Positions 42,191 through 55,204 are shown, counted from the stretch's first letter. The stretch: 64,000 nt of DNA from Lobulomyces angularis (GCA_027604685.1 JADHYX010000019.1:49843-113842), one strand, 5' to 3'. A program made the numbers and translations. The notes: generated by a model not told the origin, from the sequence alone.

Positions 42191-45111
42191 ATGAATAAAA
42201 AAAAAATTAAGAATGTCTTTTTAACATCAACCATGATACTGATTCTATTTAAGCTGTCACTGTTAAAAAAAGGAAACCAGAAGAACTATGTTAAGCTACA
42301 GAGCACTAAAATGGAAAAAGGAAAACGTAGAAAGGATTTGGATGCAGTCTTTTTGAAAAATTTGGGGAAATTGTTAAAAATAGTAATACCAGGTTTAGTT
42401 TCCTGTTAAAAATATTTCATCAAATGAAAAAATTCTATTTTTTTAAAGGTGTTTCTAGTAGAGAATTTTTACTGCTGAATTTATTTTCAGGATTTTTATT
42501 AACTAGAACTTTTTTGAGTTTAACTGTAGCTAAACTGGATGGAAAAATTGTTTCTGCTTTAGTGCGAGGCCAAGGAAAGCAATTCCTTCAAGGAATCTTG
42601 GGTATGAAATTATATTTTCTTGTAATCTGAAGCATAATTTTTTCAGGTTGGATGCTTATTGCGATACCTGCAACATACACGGTATTAATATTAAGCTGAT
42701 TCTTATTTTATTTTTAAATTAATAAAGAATTCTATGCTAACATATCTTCAAAACAAATTATCAATTGCCTTTAGAACCAGATTAACAAAACACATACATG
42801 TAAAATACCTAGATAACATGAATTTTTATAAAGTAGCAAATCTGGATGATAGAATTAAAAATGCGGATCAATTAATAACCGAAGATGTATCAAAATTTTG
42901 TTTTTCGTTGGCACAATTGTACTCAAATCTCTCAAAACCAATTCTTGACACCTTAATTTATAATTATCAGCTTAGTAGAAATGTCGGAGGAGAGGGGGTT
43001 CTCTCTAGTGTCATTGTAGTACAATTAGGAGCATACGTATTAAGAGCGATGAGTCCCCAATTTGGGAAGCTTGTTGCTGAAGAACAGACTTTAGAAGGCG
43101 AGTTCAGATTTGTACATTCAAGAATTATTGAAAACAGCGAAGAAATCGCCTTATATAGCGGTAATTTCAATGAATTGAAGCAATTAGAAAAATCTTACAG
43201 GGTAAACAAAATTTTGAAGATATATCCTAATTTTTGAAATTTGACAGAATTTAATTAGGCATGTTAATAAACAACTTAAATCTAAACTTTGGTATGGCGT
43301 CTTAGAAGATTGGATTATTAAGTATTTTTGGGGCGGCTGTGGTAATTCATTATTAACAGCAATGATAAATATTCTTTCAAGGATATATTCTTTGTGCACT
43401 TCCCGCTTTTTTGAACTTAGGCAGTGGAGATGGGAAGTCAGATCTTGGTTCTCGAACAGAAGGATTTGTCGTAAATAAAAGACTCTTGATTTCATCTAGT
43501 GACGCCTTTGGTAGAATTATGTACAGCTATAAGGAAGTTAATGAATTGGCTGGCTACACAGAAAGAGTTACTGAATTGCTGCAAGGTTTGCTATTGTTAA
43601 TTCGTCGGTATCTAAAAATTTTTTTTAGTATTCGCGGATATCAGTGATGGTAAGTTGCAAAAGCAGAAAATTGCAGACACAGATGAAAGTTTTCTCTTAA
43701 AACGAGGAAAAGTCATTTTAAGCGATCATATCGAATTTAAGGATGTGCCAATAGGTAGTAAATATATTAATGCCTAAAGCTATAATTCTATTTAGTATCA
43801 CCAAATGGTGACATTTTGGTAAAAAGCCTAAATTTTCATATTGAAAAAGGAATGCACCTTTTAATTGTTGGTCCAAACGTATGGAAATTTATTTTTGAAT
43901 CTATTTAACATTTTTTAGGGATGTGGCAAATCAAGTTTGTTCAGAATACTTGGTGGACTTTGGCCAATTGTAATATTTTAAAATTAATTCTAATTTTTGT
44001 TTTGACTTTTAGTATGCCGGAACTGTATTGAAACCTAATTATAAAGATATATTTTACATCCCGCAAAGACCCTACTTATCAATGGGGACTTTAAGGGATC
44101 AAATTATTTACCCAGATACGAAGGTACTGCTTTTGTGTTGCAATCTTCTAATTAATGCTTTGAAAAAATTAAAAATATAGGACCATATGTTTAAAAAAGG
44201 AAAAGTTGATAAAGATTTACTTGAAATTTTGAAACTTGTATTGATTGACCAAATTGTTGATAGGTTTGCATTTTCAAAATAACATAACATCTAGATATCT
44301 TAGACAAACATTTTTTAAAATCTATATCTGAATACAGGGAAGGCGGTTTTGATGCAATCAAAGATTGGAAAGATGTATTGGCAGGGGGAGATAAACAAAG
44401 AATAGGTAACAACTTTAAAGTGTGGTGATGTATGACTAACTTTTAAACATAGCTATGGCAAGGTTATTTTACCATAGACCAAAATATGCAATTTTGGATG
44501 AATGTACAAGTTCAGTGTCAATGGAAATTGAAGGTATTATGTACAGGTCCTGCATAGGTATCCCACGAATATCTCAATTTCATAACATGTTCTTTAACTA
44601 TTTAGAATTTGGCATCAATTTAATTACCGTATCTCATAGACCAACTTTATGGAAATATCATAACTGGATATTACAAGTGAAAAAATAAAAAAACAATTTT
44701 TCTGAAAAACCTAATTCCTTTTTTCTACCATTTTCAGTATGATGGTTTAGGAGGTTATGTGTTTACCAAACTTGATGCAGAAAAAAGGTTTTTATTCTTC
44801 TAGGAGATTTATCTAATTATACTATTAGATTAGCACTTCAGGAAGAAAAAAATTCAATTGAGCAGAAACTTATCCAAGTTCCAAAATTACAAAAAAAATT
44901 AAAGGAGTTAAAAGGATTGAGGTAAATTAAAAAATTAAAATTGTTTTAAATTTTTTTTAATTAATTTAGGGAAGAGGAAGAAGGTAGAAATGAGCCAATT
45001 AGAAGAAACCTGAGTTTCGGAAAATTACGCCCTTTGAAGTTTGATCGTATCACTGAAAATGAAGTGTTAAAAGGAGGACCACGAACTGCTCCAGCCGATT
45101 TTTATCACTGA
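42191..45111 (+). CDS. Peroxisomal ABC half-transporter, ABCD (PMP70/Pxa) family
   Basis: Imports long-chain acyl-CoA into peroxisomes. N-terminus [20 protein letters not shown] then a Lys-rich stretch. Membrane domain: [59 protein letters not shown] and the ABCD EAA-like [11 protein letters not shown]. ATPase domain: [17 protein letters not shown], Walker [60 protein letters not shown] (signature changed from LSGGE to LAGGD), [20 protein letters not shown] (Walker B) and TVSHRPTLW (H-switch). The order and wording follow human ABCD3 closely throughout. It works as a dimer. A charged tail ends in APADFYH. About 13 introns. The true start might be one exon upstream. Confidence 0.92.
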
Positions 45112-45258
45112 TTCTAAAGAAAGTTTTTTTCAATTACTTCTATTTGTGATGAAATACAATATTGAGATTTGTCATCTGATTTTAATTATTTTTGTATTTT
45201 GTATATTGAAAATACTGTTAAAAAAAAAATTATTAAATCTCCTTGATACAATCTACAT

Positions 45259-47093
45259 TTATTTTTTTTTAATGTCCTCCAATTTCAAGCTAAAATTTTT
45301 ATCATTCAAATGGGTGTATTCCAAATTCCAACCAAGCTCAATTAGGTATAAAAATAAATTTTCAAAATAATTTTCAGTTAATACACTGCTTAATTTCAAA
45401 ATAGAAGAAAATTGATTGGTTTCGATTTGATTGTTTGATTGTAACAGACTTTTTAAAATTATTAAATTAAAAAATCCCTTAAAAATTTCTTTTTTCGTGA
45501 CATTTTCAAAAAAAAACAGGTTCAATGTGACTCTGTTCTCATCACTATTTTTTTTTTGGAAGCAAATTCTGTATAGACAACCCTTTTCTAAGTTGTAACC
45601 AGTTTTAAATTTATCAAAATCATTGTTAAAAATAAAGTAATTTTCATAACGAAGCTTTGGCTCCAACTGAAGTTCAATTTTAAGTCTGAGTTTACTTCCC
45701 TTGATATTGTAATTTCTTTTCAAAAAAAATAAATCTTCATCCTTCCCTAAAAAGTAATTGTAACAAAGGGTTAATTTTATTATTCTACTTTTTTTTTTTT
45801 AATATTACCCACTTCTGAAGGATCTTTAAGTAGATTTTTAAATTTCAAAAAATTTTGTTCAACTTTTTTGGAATTTATTATAGAAAAGTCAAGTTTGTTT
45901 TTTTCCAATTTTTTTACATTGTTGTATTTTTCAAAATGTGAACTAACGATTTTTTCGCAGAATTCACGCAGACAAATTTCACCTCTTTCCAAATTGAAGG
46001 TTTTGACAACTACTGAGGTATTTGTTTTATAAGCAAAATACATATTTAAAATAGTAGAAGGGATGAAAACTGCCATTAAAGTTAAAGGTTCTACTCCAAC
46101 AAAATAACTCAAAACCACTCCAAAACCGGTACCTATTAAACCAGCTGCAGTAGACTGTGCCCCACTTTTTGCTGTGACATCACCTAAATTATCTTCTCTG
46201 GTCACGCCTCGGTTCATACTCACCCTCGTCGCTGAAGTTGCTAACCACCCGATATTTTTACCAATGTTAGATATACTCGCTAATAATATAAAAAATTTCG
46301 GAAATAGTGGAGTTAATAGTTCTATAAAGGAGGAAAACTGAATTAAAAAATTTGCCAAAAATCTGTATTGTTTTGGCTTGGAGTCGAATTTGTTGTTCAC
46401 AACTGAGGCAAAAATTACTCCTCCTTCAAAATGTATAAATGAAATTCATAGTTAGCGCGAACATTAATACAAAAAATACCCAACAACCCAAAACCGTCCT
46501 TTATAATCCAATTCGTTGAGGCCGCTTTAAATCGATAACTATGTTAAACTCTAATAAGTATATAATATTAACCTAGTCCAATAGCACTTCCAGCACCCAT
46601 TCCCATGGATTGCAATAGAGCCTGCATACTGAGGGTACCTAAAACAGTTAGAAAACAGAAGTCTTTACTAATCACCTATGATTGTTCCACTAATCGAATT
46701 CAAAAATTGCCATTTGCTATAGTCCCAGTATTCACTTGTAACTGTTCGAGGGTATCCTCTGGGAAAAAAAGCAACAAAAAATAAATTTTTCAAAAAAATG
46801 AAGTTTCTTTTTAAAGCGAAAAGTTTCTTAAAACTAAGTTTTTCCACTAAATTATTGTCTTTTGAGTCCTTTTCTATAACTTTTGAGTATGCTGCTTCTT
46901 GACCAAATTTTCCATTTTGATTTTGTAACAATATCAAATTTTTGTAATTAATTTCACTTTTAAATTTTTGATTATTTAAGTTATTTTCTTTTTTTAAATT
47001 TTTATAAGAAGATAAAAAAATTATTGAATTACAGCGATATCTAGAAGCTTTTTTTAAAATTAATGAGTTTGACAAGGTTCTGTAATGTTGCAT
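45259..47093 (-). CDS. RUS (root UV-B sensitive)/DUF647 family protein
   Basis: Start ATG at 47093; the first 50 residues are Ser-, Lys- and Arg-rich with few acids, like a mitochondrial presequence. Core: LFFVAFFPRGYPRTVTSEYW then DYSKWQFLNSISGTI, MQALLQSMGMGAGSAIGLAA, STNWIIKDGFGLLGGVIFAS, FDSKPKQYRFLANFLIQFSS then FIELLTPLFPKFFILLASIS, NIGKNIGWLATSATRVSMNR and DNLGDVTAKSGAQSTAAGLI. These match plant RUS proteins and human RUSF1 (C16orf58) block by block (P-G-P-SV--DY--YQ-WD, WLVKD--G--GRI, D---KQWR--AD, ATR, N-AD--AK--SQ). Function is unclear; plant RUS1/RUS2 are needed for vitamin B6-linked UV-B tolerance. The C-terminal 150 residues are divergent. Confidence 0.88.
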
Positions 47094-48088
47094 AAAATCT
47101 AAATGTATATATATCTAGTAACAGTTTCTATTAAAATATATGCGTTCAGTTAGGAGTTAAGCTTCAAAACTTATAGCATATAAGAATCTATTATTAAAAA
47201 AAAAAAAAATTTTTTTTTGTTCTTTACAAGATATTAAATTTTATAGGAATTTGATAAATTTTTATATTAAAAGTATTTCTAATAATGAAGAAAAATATTA
47301 TCCTTTTTCTAAATTCTCCAACTTTATGACAAGTAATCAAACCAGATACCTTATTTCGAAGAAAGCATTAAATCTACAAACTAACTCAAAACAGCTATCT
47401 GAAACGAAAATACTTTTTATGAAAAGGATTTAACTAAGGTAAGCTACAAATATACACTATTACTGCAAAAGTGTATAATCAATAATTAAGTTTTTAAACA
47501 TTCAAAATCTTTGACCTGTGATTGGTATCATTTAACTTGAATTTTTTTAGTGAAGTTACCAAACTTGATTAAATCTATTAGTTTTTTTCTGTGGAAAATT
47601 AAGTATAAAAGTTAAATTTAAAAATTAAACCTAGAAAAAATTTATGTTTTCTGTTTATATTGTAACTATACCAATTTCATACTACAGCTATCATGCATAT
47701 AAGAAGCAGTACAAAAGTTATCATCAAAATTTTTCTTTCTGTATAAAAGAATTTGCTACAATCTAAAACTGATTTAATCTGCAAGCATTAATCTCAGAAA
47801 AACAATAAAGACTACTATGATTGGGTTCATTTTAATGAACGCTTAATTAAAACTGATAACTTCAACTTTTATAGTTACATAAATTCAAAATTCCGGTACA
47901 TGGATTGTATTTTAGTTTGATTTGCAGATGTATTTCAAGTTAAAAGAATTTCATTTTACCTCTATTTTTTAGTTATTAACAACGATATCAATTTTTTTTT
48001 TTCTTTTACCCAACAATTATAACAATGTCAATGTTGCTCCATCTTAAACAGAGATTTACGCGAAAAAAGATTTTCTCTAAAAAAAAAA
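47094..48088. promoter_or_regulatory. Divergent promoter interval, RUS and MFI-like genes
   Basis: Nearly 1 kb between two start codons on opposite strands. It holds an A-run followed directly by a T-run near 47195-47220 that can fold into a simple hairpin, and a 60-codon ORF at 47251-47433 that I cannot support as a gene. Confidence 0.4.
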
Positions 48089-49493
48089 ATGGAGCAAAGG
48101 TTAATCACATATGAATTAACAGGATTTGATCTAAAAGATATACATGCGTTACCGGAACTACCGGTAAAGGAGCACGAAGTAGAAAACGCTACGAAAAACG
48201 AGTCATTAATAGAACAGTTCAAACTATACAAGGAAATGAAAATTCAAGCAGTAAATATTATATCACGATATTGGAGAACTTTTCAACAGAAAAAAGTTTT
48301 TAATAATTTAAAAAAGTTATTGTTATATGCTGTATGACTAATTTAAGCAGATTATATTAAAATTATTATTGAAAATTTTAGGAAGCTGGCTTCACAAATG
48401 AATTATTAAAAAAAATATCTCCAAAAGAATTGGAGCTATTAAAAGATCCTTTTATGCAAGGTAGAATTCGATTTAGGTAAAAAAAAAAAGAACAATTATT
48501 AGGGGGTTTTTAAAATAAACAAAATAAAAAATAATTTGATTACATATTTTTAAATCTTTTTGTTTAGGTTCGGAGGTGACGGATGTTTTCCTCCAAAAAT
48601 TTATTTCAAAGTTTATTCAAAAGGAATTAATGTACATTACTTTAATGGATTAAAATTGATTGAACCTGGTTCACAAGTGAAGAAATAAAAAAAAAAAAAT
48701 GGAAAAGTCAAATTAATATTAACATTACTAGGCCGCTAAAGATTCGTGCGATATGATGGGAACAAGAAAATTTATGGAACAAGTCATTATGGATGAGCAA
48801 TACTATTCCAAATATCCAAAGCAAATTTTGGACCCAAACCAAGTAACTACAAAACACGAATATATAAAATATATGACCAGTTTGGATCATAAATCATCTA
48901 ACCTTGGTGGAAGAGACAATAATTGGAGACATTTAGAAATGGGTAATTTTGAAGTGCAACTTTTATCAATGTACTTATTGTAAATTTTAGATGATTTTCC
49001 TTCTCATAAGTTATTTTATGATTTAACAACAATCAAAAGGGCCTTAGTAAAAAGGACTATTAAATCAATATTCACCAAAAACAAGCAAAATCTAGCAAAC
49101 AATCCGTAAAACCAAAACTTTACAATAAATTAACTTTGTTTTTAAAGTGCTGTGACATCGCCTGTATCCGTTCCGAAAATCAAAAGCAAAAAGAACGCAT
49201 TAGAAGCGAAACAAAAGATTAAACTTCGAAAATTAAAATCATTTTATGGACAGCTTGGAAATAAGGATGAAAACGCAGAGAGAAACCAGAAAGGTTCAGA
49301 AAACCAAGCAAATTTTAAAAATCACATTGCAAAGAACGAAAATGATGTTACTGCCGATCAGGATCTCTCCGATGACAACTCAGACATGGATGAGGAAATT
49401 ATGAATGATGAGGAGTTCAAGTTAATTTTTGAGTGGTCCAATGACTTGGAAAATAACAATTTAGATTTTTGTCATAACGACTATAAAGTATAG
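48089..49493 (+). CDS. C11orf65/MFI-like protein with IQ-like motif
   Basis: Start ATG at 48089 (MEQRLITYELTGFDLKDIHA). Residues 50-75 (IQAVNIISRYWRTFQQKKVF) form an IQ-like calmodulin-binding helix. The next exons give FMQGRIRFRFGGDGCFPPKI then YFKVYSKGINVHYF, which matches the VRFRLGG---FPP-I-YKI core of human C11orf65 (MFI), and NLGGRDNNWRHLEMDDFPSH, matching its NN-WR region. The C-terminus is Lys-rich and then acidic (DDNSDMDEEIMNDEEFKLIF). MFI was described as an inhibitor of mitochondrial fission. The family is also found in many flagellated protists. About five exons. The core match is good; the flanks are lineage-specific. Confidence 0.65.
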
Positions 49494-50232
49494 ATATGAT
49501 AAAAAATACCAATCTTAATAATTTATTTTAATTAATTTCTATTTAGTTATTTTTAATGTAAATGAATACATTTTTCTAAAATTCAGAATGATACTATACT
49601 ACTCTTACTTAATGAAAAAATACGTCTTTACCTTTATGAAACTAAATTATCCATCCTCACTTCACCAAATCGGAATCTGGAAGTACAAGTATTTATATGC
49701 TCTTTTTAAAGGTTGACATTACCTAAAAGGCTTTATCCCATTAAGCTTGAGTATTACAAGCTGCTTTCTCGATTGTCTGATAGCTGCCTATGTCAATCAA
49801 CTTAAGCAACTCCTTTTCAATCAATTTACCTAATACACACTGAAACCACCTACATTTCAACACTACAAAAATTAAATTATTAACTCGTCAAAAAGATAAT
49901 TTTCTAATTTTAGCCTCTTTACGTTATCTTACAAGCATTACAAAATCATGACTTATACCATTCTTATTCTTAGATTAGAGAAATTTATTAAAACGCATTA
50001 AATTTTTGTAATATTACACTCAATATTGGAATTAAATGCAAATTTCCTTCACTTTGCACATCTCTAAAAACCATCTTAATTGTTAAGAGTTAATAAAAAA
50101 AAATAAGGTATTTGTATCTAACAAATAAGTATTATGAAAATTTGTGGTAAAAAATAATAAAAAAAAAAATTTATTTTTAAACCTACAATTTCTTACTTTT
50201 TTTGCTTAATCCGTTTTAAAATATTCTTTGAA
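49494..50232. other. Intergenic, about 740 nt
   Basis: No coding-like frame. Includes the 3' end of the MFI-like gene and the promoter of the next plus-strand gene. Confidence 0.45.
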
Positions 50233-51303
50233 ATGGATGATAATATGACAAAGGATAAATTACTTTCATTAATTCACAAGCTGCAAAACTTTCCAAATAT
50301 TCCTTCTGAAGAAATCGAGGAATTCACTAATTTTAAGGAAATAAAAGAAGATTTTAAACCAGAAATGTTAATTCAAACTTATCAAAAAGAAAATATAATT
50401 GTAGAAGATGATTTTGAAAGACAATTATTTTTGAAAATTGAACAATTAGAAAAGGAGGAAGATTCAAATTTAGCAGAAAAAGAGAAGGCAATTGATGAAG
50501 TTTCAAGCAGTGCTATCCCATCAATTAATGCTGATGGTTTTTTACATAAAAAAAAATCAGTAAAAAAGAAAAAAACGGTGACCTTTAAAAGTGATACAGA
50601 CACCACCGAAAAAGATAGTTCAAGTGAAAATGATTATACTGATATTTCTTCCGATGATGAAATAATTAGCGATACGGAGGATTTAGCCAATTCAACAGAA
50701 AAATATAGTAATTCTTCAAGTAATGTATTAGTGATGAAACAATTAGTAGTGGAAAAAGAGATTAATGAAAATAACGAAGAAGATATTTTAATGGAAAGTG
50801 ATGTGGACGATTATATGTTGGGAAGGGAGATATCGTTGGAATATTTTCGGAAAAAAAATCAAATGGAAAAGTTAAAAAAAAATAAAAAAAAGAAATTTTG
50901 TGATAGTGAAGGTGATAGCGAAGACGAATATTTTGGAGGGGAAGAGGTTTATAAATTTTTTTTGGAAGACAACTTAATATTTACAAATTTAGGATATGGA
51001 AAGTTACTATGACAGAGCTGAAAGTAACGGTATTGACAAAAAAATTATCGAATACGTGCAACGAGAGGAAACGTCTAATCTTGAATTCAGCCATGGTGAA
51101 CAGATGCATAATTCTGAATCCGATTTAAAGGTTATTGAGATTAAGAAAGTGTATTTATTAGATTCTTTTAAAATTTTTAGGTACAGCCAAAAGAGAGACA
51201 GCATAATAAGGTAAAACCTATTATTAAGTTGTCTAGATTCAAACAAGAAAGATTAATTTTATCACAAAACCATAATGATTTAACAAAAGATGAAGCTATT
51301 TAG
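50233..51303 (+). CDS. Acidic protein with a C-terminal URI/Bud27-like box
   Basis: Start ATG at 50233 (MDDNMTKDKLLSLIHKLQNF). Very rich in Glu, Asp, Lys and Ser. The N-terminal 80 residues are helical. DDFERQLFLKIEQLEKEEDS resembles the DD-E---L--KIE-LE-EE stretch of URI1, and the last exon has KPIIKLSRFKQERLILSQ, close to the 'VSRFKxxRL' box near the end of URI1/Bud27. Nuclear-type basic clusters (KKKSVKKKKTVTFK, KKNKKKKF) and CK2-like acidic Ser runs lie between. URI proteins bind RPB5 and help assemble RNA polymerases, but they start with a prefoldin alpha domain, which I do not see here. So this is either a shortened URI or an unrelated acidic protein. Three exons; a 46-nt intron starts after EDEYFGGEE. 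Confidence 0.45.
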
Positions 51304-51697
51304 ATCTGCTAAAGTTAAAGATCGCAAACTGTAACGGCGTCAGTTTCAAGTGTAAATTTATGAATTTGGGGAAAAAAATTAAAAAAAAAAGTTTATCAAC
51401 GTTTAGTATAATTTATTGAGAAATAGATAGTAAAAAAAAAATTAATTTATTAGATAATATATTTACTTTAATTTTATGAACCCTCAATAAACTTAACTTA
51501 ATGGTATTTATATAATTTTACTATAAGTAAAATAATGCATAGTTATAATGGAAGTTCATTATAATATGAATTTTTTTTTCCATTTTGGAGGCGTCGATTT
51601 TTTTTTTTCTAGAATCAGCAAATTCTCTGGCGTTGTATGAATTAATATTTTTAATTAATCCAGTGAAGATTCAGAATATTTTATAACACTTACATCA
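51304..51697. other. Intergenic, about 390 nt
   Basis: A/T-rich spacer only; no coding signal. Confidence 0.45.
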
Positions 51698-52418
51698 ATG
51701 TCAACCATGCAAAATCATCCTTCTACAAAGAAGAAGCTTCATAAAGATAATCTCGAATCTTCACTGCCTAACTTGACTATTCAAACCAATCTAAAAAGAA
51801 AAAATTCACACAATCAAGATTCTGTGGAAAGAATTATCAAAAAAACTCTAAACGACGCTCAACTAAAGCAGCAACAACCAACTTTCACCCAAATCCAATT
51901 GCCAACTCCCTATGGGGAAAACTCCAGTGAAGTTGTGGAAAACTTAGGGAAAAAAAAGTTTTTATTTTCCTTAACTCAAGGTAAAAGATGCAATTCGTAG
52001 TTACTTATTGATTTTTTATTTTAAAGACCAAATAAACGCATATTTACCAAGTCCTGAAAGTGGAAATAGAAAACCAAGTTTAGTTTTACAAACACAAGAA
52101 AATGGCAGGAGACCCAGTTTACTATTGTTTGTACCTAGTCGCAGAGGTAGTAAAAATATTGCAAACTTGACTGCCAATAAAGAAGATTCTAATGAAAATG
52201 TGCTGAGCGGATTAAATGAAAAATTATCAGATCAACAAGTTTCCTTTCAAGACTTTAAAAGTTTAAACCAAAAAAAAATAGAACTTGTAGAGGATAAAAT
52301 TGAATTAAAAGAGAAAAATGTATTGCCGCATTCACTAAGAGAAAACTCCCTAAATGACATGTTGGAACGTTCAAAAGCTGAAGAAAAACCTATTGTATCA
52401 TGGAGGCCATGGGAATGA
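51698..52418 (+). CDS. Disordered protein with repeated basophilic phosphosites and a WRPW-type C-terminus
   Basis: Two exons split by a 40-odd-nt intron near 51980-52025. Start ATG at 51698 (MSTMQNHPSTKKKLHKDNLE). Composition is Ser, Lys, Asn and Gln rich without any fold I recognise. The second exon has three basophilic kinase (PKA-like) sites in a row: NRKPSL, GRRPSL and SRRGSK, each followed by a hydrophobic or basic turn. The protein ends EKPIVSWRPWE. A terminal WRPW recruits Groucho/TLE co-repressors in animal Hairy/Hes proteins; here one Glu follows it, so the likeness may be chance. Function unknown. Confidence 0.6.
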
Positions 52419-53982
52419 ACTATATTTATAAAAAGAAAGACAAAACCATATAACATTGAAGCTACTCAATAAAATTTTGTAGTTAACATTTTAAAAAATA
52501 AAGATATACCCAATTTAACATGTTTAAAACTATTTTCTCAACTATAATGACATATAAATACACAACTAATTTTTTATCATTGCACATTGTAAAATTAACA
52601 GATTACTGAATCAATGCATTGATTATGGAGGAGCATTCTAGTATTAAATTATTGTTCGTTAACTTTTAACTTCTAATTAAAAGTAAATTTAAATAAATTT
52701 AAAATTTGCAACAAGCTATTAAGTAAGAAAAAAAATTTGTAGGGTTTCTTCATTTCACTAAATATATAAAGGTTTACCTTATTAACTCTTTTTTGTTTCA
52801 TTTTATCATGTATTACTGATACCAGAATAGCAACTTAGCAATGGCAAATTTAGAAACAGCTTGGTCCAAAATAATAATTTACAAATAATGCAATTATGCA
52901 AATAATAGAATATAAAAAAATAATTCAGCATAGATATATAGAATATGGTAAGAAAAAGTGGATGATTTTTACATTAGAATAATAATAATTTCCAAAATTG
53001 TTTACTTAAATAAAATAACAACATATATTAAATTGCTTTAAAAGAACAAATTAGCTAGAAATAAAATTATTATTGGAGGGAAAAAGATGATAATTATTTT
53101 ATTTGGCAATCAAAAAGATGCTTGACAGTCTCGCAGTGCCATTGGCAACTGTATCACTAATCCCTCAAGAACACGAAATCTTACTAATAAAAATCTGTGG
53201 CAGTCCAAGTTATTTATAAAATTTACGAAAAAATATTATTAGCAATATTCCAATTTGTTCAATCGTGAACGACTAAAGCTGGTGAACAATTCAATCAAAT
53301 TCGCAAAAAAAATAAATTTCAATGTGTAGTAAATATCAAAAAAAGTGAAAGAATCACTAGTGTTTTGGAAAATGTATAATTTTTTTAAATATAAAAATGG
53401 TTATGTAGTAAAAAGATAAAAAATTGTACTAGAAAAAGGTTCTCAATTGCTTTCCGAATTGAACCTAACATAACACAATCAGCACCGTGTAAATTTATTA
53501 TTAATTCTTTCAATACGCTATATGTAAAGATTTGATTCTTATTCATAGCCAGTTGAAAAGAGTTATTGGATTAAGGATTAATGTTAAATTTAATGAATTT
53601 GTAGGAAATTTGTGTACTATATATTTATCAGATCATAAAAGACAGTGATTTTAATTGTTTGATGTTTGTTGTAAAAGATATTGTTTTAGTTAGTTAAATT
53701 AATTTTTAATGGATGGTGTGTTTTAAATTTTAATTATAGGCCAAACAGATTTGAAAGGTAAGAATTATAGCAATAATTGTTCTCTAATTGTTTTCTTCTT
53801 CATTTAAAATTACTATTTTTTTCACTTCATTTTTCATTTGCTAAAAATCACAAGTTTTAAAACATTTCTAAATTTATTTTTATTTTGGATTTTTATTTTT
53901 TATTTTGTTATGTTAAAAAAATTTTTTTTTAATAATTGATTTTGGTCGTTTGTAGAATACTCGTAAATTAAACTTTTAAATA
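52419..53982. other. Long intergenic interval, about 1.5 kb
   Basis: The second longest empty stretch. No frame with protein-like content on either strand. One less A/T-rich patch lies at 53110-53220 (gtctcgcagtgccattggca). It does not fold into a tRNA or match a spliceosomal RNA that I know. A non-coding RNA is possible but unsupported. Confidence 0.35.
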
Positions 53983-55204
53983 ATGTCATTATTGGTATTT
54001 AGATCCTTATGGGGAATTATCGACGAAAATAATGCAAATGATTGGGATACAACACTTAAATCACTAAAAGAAAAAGGATTTGATGGTGTAAGTTATCTTT
54101 ATTCAAGCAGTTTAGCTATAGCAAAAATTAATATTTTTTTTTTTTTTTAGATTGAAGCAAGTTTAGGTACTGTATTAATGTTGGAAAAAAGTCTTTAAAT
54201 GTCTAACTTTAGGAGATATTGGAGGAGATCACGAAACTTTTCAGAAAGCAATGAAAAAGTATGATATGAAGTTAATACTTGGCATTTATTCATCGTGGCA
54301 AGATTATTCAGATAATGGGTGGAAAAATGTATCTGTGGAAGGTCATCTAATTGAGTGGAAAAGACAACTTGACTTAGCAGCGACTTTAAATACCTTTCAT
54401 ATAAACAGCCATTCTGGTCAAGATACTTTTACCTTAGAAGAATCAAAAAATTTTTTTAAGAATGCATTACAGTACAAAAATGAAAAGTACCCCCAGTTGA
54501 GTTTGTCTCACGAAACACATAGGTCTAGGATTCTATATTCTCCATGGCAGACTTTAGAATTGTTAAATTGTTTTCCCGATTTAGGTATTTTCATCACGAT
54601 ATCAACCAGATTTAAAAACTTGACACAGAATTGACTATCGATTATTCTCATTGGATAGTAGTTGCCGAAAGATACTTGGATACGGAATTTGACTTAAAAT
54701 GGTAAAAAAAATTTATTAAATTTTTTTTCTCATTTCAATTATTTTTGTGTTGCAAAGGAAAAAAAAAATTGCTAAAAGGTGTAGGCATATTCATGCCAGG
54801 GTTGGTTCGCGTCAAGCACCTCAGATTTCCCATCCAGGTTCAATCTTGTATATTATTTACTCTTTATTTAACTGTTTTAAGATGATCCTGTTTACGCCAA
54901 GGAAGTTCAAGTGTTTAATGATTTTTGGAAGTTATGCTTATTGGAAATGAACACTGCTGGATATAATTTAACTTTAACTCCTGAATATGGTAAACTATTA
55001 TTTAAAAATATCTAATGAACAACAAAACTTGAAGGGCCATCTCCTTACACTCCAATGATTCCGTTTAGTGGGAAACCTGTGTCTGATGTTGGCCTTTTAA
55101 TTGAAGGTATTATTCAAATTTTTAAGATGAGTTGTAAAATTTGTTGTATTGAAAAAATAGGTGAATTAAAAAAGTGGAAAAAATTTGACATAAATAGCTT
55201 GTAA
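53983..55204 (+). CDS. Sugar-phosphate isomerase/epimerase-like TIM-barrel protein
   Basis: Start ATG at 53983; short first exon MSLLVFRSLWGIIDENNAND, then KEKGFDGIEASLGDIGGDHE. Further blocks: YDMKLILGIYSSWQDYSDNG, TFHINSHSGQDTFTLEESKN, LSLSHETHRSRILYSPWQTL, LTIDYSHWIVVAERYLDTEF, CRHIHARVGSRQAPQISHP and LTLTPEYGPSPYTPMIPFSG. The Glu in HETHR, Asp/His in DYSHW, His in HIHARVG and Glu in TPEYG are in the places of the divalent-metal ligands of xylose-isomerase-like (AP endonuclease 2 superfamily) barrels. This form is common in bacteria and patchy in fungi. Substrate unknown. The splice from FPDL to the next exon is approximate. Confidence 0.8.

Noticed and set aside
47251..47433. 60-codon plus-strand ORF between the RUS and MFI-like genes.
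   Set aside because: No homology, no exon partners, and it lies next to an A/T homopolymer hairpin in a divergent promoter.
53110..53220. Less A/T-rich patch considered as a structured non-coding RNA.
   Set aside because: It does not match a tRNA, U1-U6, SRP or RNase P core that I can recognise, so no feature is called.
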